Below, in pieces: positions 12,874 to 14,363 of a stretch of 14,363 bases of DNA (positions are counted from its first letter, which is position 1; every line of letters starts with the position of its first letter). Origin of the DNA: Clostridiales bacterium (GTDB lineage: Bacteria; Bacillota; Clostridia; WRLR01); NCBI GenBank assembly GCA_031287655.1, contig JAITSR010000073.1:1-14363 (forward strand). Reading direction: 5' to 3'. The notes below the pieces were generated by a model. That model was not told where the DNA came from. It worked only from the letters and a program-made list of their open reading frames with translations, and ran no database searches. Position numbers and translations under genes: made by a program.

Positions 12874-14363
12874 ATGGGTATGGACATGGACATGAGCGCC
12901 GCGGCGCATACGGCGGGCGACCCGCTCGCGAGAGTCGTGTGGGCCGCCGTCAGGCGGGAGCGCCTGCTGCCGGACGGCGGGGGCCTTGTCGTCGGTCTCT
13001 CCGGCGGGCCGGATTCCGTGTGCCTGCTGCACATTCTGGCCGGGGGGCTCATCGCGAAAAGCCTTGGTACACAAGCCCCCGATCCCCAAAGTCCCGACGC
13101 CGCTCCCCCCCATGCCGCTCCCCCCCATGCCGCTCCCCTTGTCGCTTCCTCCGCCGCCCAAGCCCCTCCGCGCCTTTTGGCCGTCCACGTCAATCACATG
13201 CTGCGCGGCGCGGAGGCGGAGCGCGACATGGTTTATGCGCGGCAGCTGTGCGCCGCGCTCGGCGTGCCGCTGGTCTGTGAGCGCGCCGATGTCGCGGCGT
13301 TTGCCGCGCGCGAAAAAATATCCGAGGAGCTGGCCGGGCGCGAGGTCCGCTATCGGATTTTTGAGCGCGAGCGGGCCGCGATTGAGGCCGGGACGGGCCG
13401 CCCTTGGCGGATCGCCGTCGCGCACAACCGGGACGACCTCGCGGAGACCGTGCTGATCAACCTGACCCGCGGAGCGGGTCCGGACGGTCTTTCCGGAATG
13501 GGTGTCAGTACGGGGGCGTGTGTCGTAAGGCCGCTGCTCGACGTGCCGCGCTCCGAAATCGAGGCCTACAACGCGCGGCAGGGGCTCGCGCCCGTATCCG
13601 ACAGCTCAAACACAGACCGCGTCTATACGCGGAACCGCGTGCGCCTTGATCTTTTGCCGCTTCTGCGGCGCGAATTTAACCCGAATATCACACAGGTCCT
13701 TGCGCGCCTCGCAAGGATCGCGGGGCGTGACCGGGACTACATGCAAAGCGAGGCGCGGCGCGCCTTTTGCGCCTGCCTGACCGGCGGCGCGGACGACGGC
13801 GTTATCAGCGGCGGCAAAAATGAGACCATCGCCGGATGCGGCCGTGGTTGCGGCGACGGAGGGGCGGCCGTCGCGCTGTCGCTGCCGCGCCTGCTCGCGC
13901 TCCACGACGCGATCGCCGCGCGCGTCGTCCGGCTTGCCGCCGCGGCCGCCTCCCAACGCGGGGACGCGCGGGACCTCTCCGAAGCGCATACCGCAAAGGC
14001 GCTGTCGCTCGCCCGGACGGGCGCGGCGGGCCGCGTGCTGCACCTGCCCGGCGGACTGCGCGCGCAAAAGTCCTATCAGGCGCTGTTGTTTTACAGGGCG
14101 GCGCCGGCTGCCGGGTCCACTCCGGAAAGCGCCGCCGCGGCCCGATTGCCCCGGCAGCCGGACCGAACTTCACCGCCCGCCGAGCCCGTTCCGCCGCCCG
14201 CCGGACCTGTTCCGACGGGCGCCGCCGCGCCGCCCGGTTTCGTAACAAAAAGTTTTCATAAAAAAGATCGCGAAATCATTGAGCAAATCCGAAATATAAG
14301 GTATAATTCATTCGAGCAGTTCTTTGACGCGGATACTTTGCGGTCAGCGGAACTTGTCCTGCG
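12874..14363 (+). CDS. tilS: tRNA(Ile)-lysidine synthase (3' end outside the window)
   Basis: The enzyme adds lysine to C34 of the AUA-reading tRNA(Ile). The ATP-pyrophosphatase loop is GLSGGPDSVCLLH (from 12994), followed by AVHVNHMLRG, AHNRDDLAETVLINLTRGAGPDGLSGM and NTDRVYTRNRVRLDLLPLL. The frame is open to the window end, reaching the C-terminal domain start (FEQFFDADTLRSAEL). Several ATGs lie in frame (12862, 12874, 12880, 12886, 12892); 12874 has GGGAG 5 bases upstream, but the choice is open. Odd features are a Pro/Ala-rich insertion of about 38 residues between the P-loop strand and AVHVNH, a Gly-rich insertion near 13780-13865, and a Pro-rich linker of about 50 residues at 14098-14250. 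The HNRDD motif replaces the common HHxDD. Confidence 0.93.
   Translation, partial: MGMDMDMSAAAHTAGDPLARVVWAAVRRERLLPDGGGLVVGLSGGPDSVCLLHILAGGLIAKSLGTQAPDPQSPDAAPPHAAPPHAAPLVASSAAQAPPRLLAVHVNHMLRGAEAERDMVYARQLCAALGVPLVCERADVAAFAAREKISEELAGREVRYRIFERERAAIEAGTGRPWRIAVAHNRDDLAETVLINLTRGAGPDGLSGMGVSTGACVVRPLLDVPRSEIEAYNARQGLAPVSDSSNTDRVYTRNRVRLDLLPLLRREFNPNITQVLARLARIAGRDRDYMQSEARRAFCACLTGGADDGVISGGKNETIAGCGRGCGDGGAAVALSLPRLLALHDAIAARVVRLAAAAASQRGDARDLSEAHTAKALSLARTGAAGRVLHLPGGLRAQKSYQALLFYRAAPAAGSTPESAAAARLPRQPDRTSPPAEPVPPPAGPVPTGAAAPPGFVTKSFHKKDREIIEQIRNIRYNSFEQFFDADTLRSAELVL
13099..13138 (+). repeat. 15-bp in-frame tandem repeat inside tilS
   Basis: GCCGCTCCCCCCCAT occurs at 13099-13113 and 13114-13128, followed by a partial copy to 13138. 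Each unit encodes A-A-P-P-H, giving AAPPHAAPPHAAP within the Pro/Ala-rich insertion. The unit is in frame, so copy-number change would alter length without breaking the enzyme. Confidence 0.85.

Noticed and set aside
14299..14310. TATAAT-like sequence near the right end
   Set aside because: It lies within the tilS coding frame at the start of the C-terminal domain and has no good -35.

Overview
The window looks like a piece of chromosome from a GC-rich, low-temperature-agnostic Firmicute of the Clostridia type. This rests on the rpsF-ssb-rpsR-rplI-dnaB order, a dapL-type lysine/diaminopimelate gene, strong AGGAGG ribosome sites, a Gram-positive-style lipoprotein, and short peptide genes of the kind known from Firmicutes. 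By eye (not computed) the left third is less GC-rich than the right two thirds, where coding sequence carries many Ala/Gly/Pro-rich low-complexity insertions.

Left block, plus strand (1-4659): the tail of an unrecognised gene; an OmpR-family response regulator overlapping by 4 bases a histidine kinase with almost no extracytoplasmic domain; a secreted or lipid-anchored metal-dependent amidohydrolase; a compact locus with a 31-residue membrane peptide; and a PHP-family metal-dependent phosphoesterase whose leader holds three 23-bp tandem repeats.

The compact locus (3452-3762) is the most interesting part. A strong promoter leads to a short mRNA. A 10-bp hairpin with a GCGA loop buries the entire Shine-Dalgarno sequence of the hydrophobic peptide. 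A perfect 13-bp terminator stem follows. On the opposite strand a TTGACT-17-TAGAAT promoter fires back into the 3' end. This is the architecture of a type I toxin-antitoxin module of the TxpA/RatA or BsrG/SR4 kind, with a peptide I cannot place firmly in a known family.

Middle block, minus strand (8500 down to 4693): dapL, a short-chain dehydrogenase, a MoxR-type AAA+ ATPase without its usual DUF58 partner, and a DUF3465-DUF1653 fusion protein, all co-directional. A candidate extended -10 promoter near 8859 would give dapL a structured leader of about 350 nt.

The intergenic stretch 8501-9412 holds that leader, a frameshifted remnant of a CPBP (CAAX-type) membrane protease, and the promoter and structured leader of the ribosomal operon.

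Right block, plus strand (9254-14363): rpsF, ssb, rpsR, rplI, dnaB and the start of tilS, i.e. translation, replication and tRNA modification functions. The rpsR-rplI gap, where many Firmicutes carry gdpP, instead holds four 16-bp tandem repeats within a long potential stem ending in six Ts, and a duplicated translation-initiation region just before rplI. No tRNA, rRNA, CRISPR array, transposase or phage gene was recognised.
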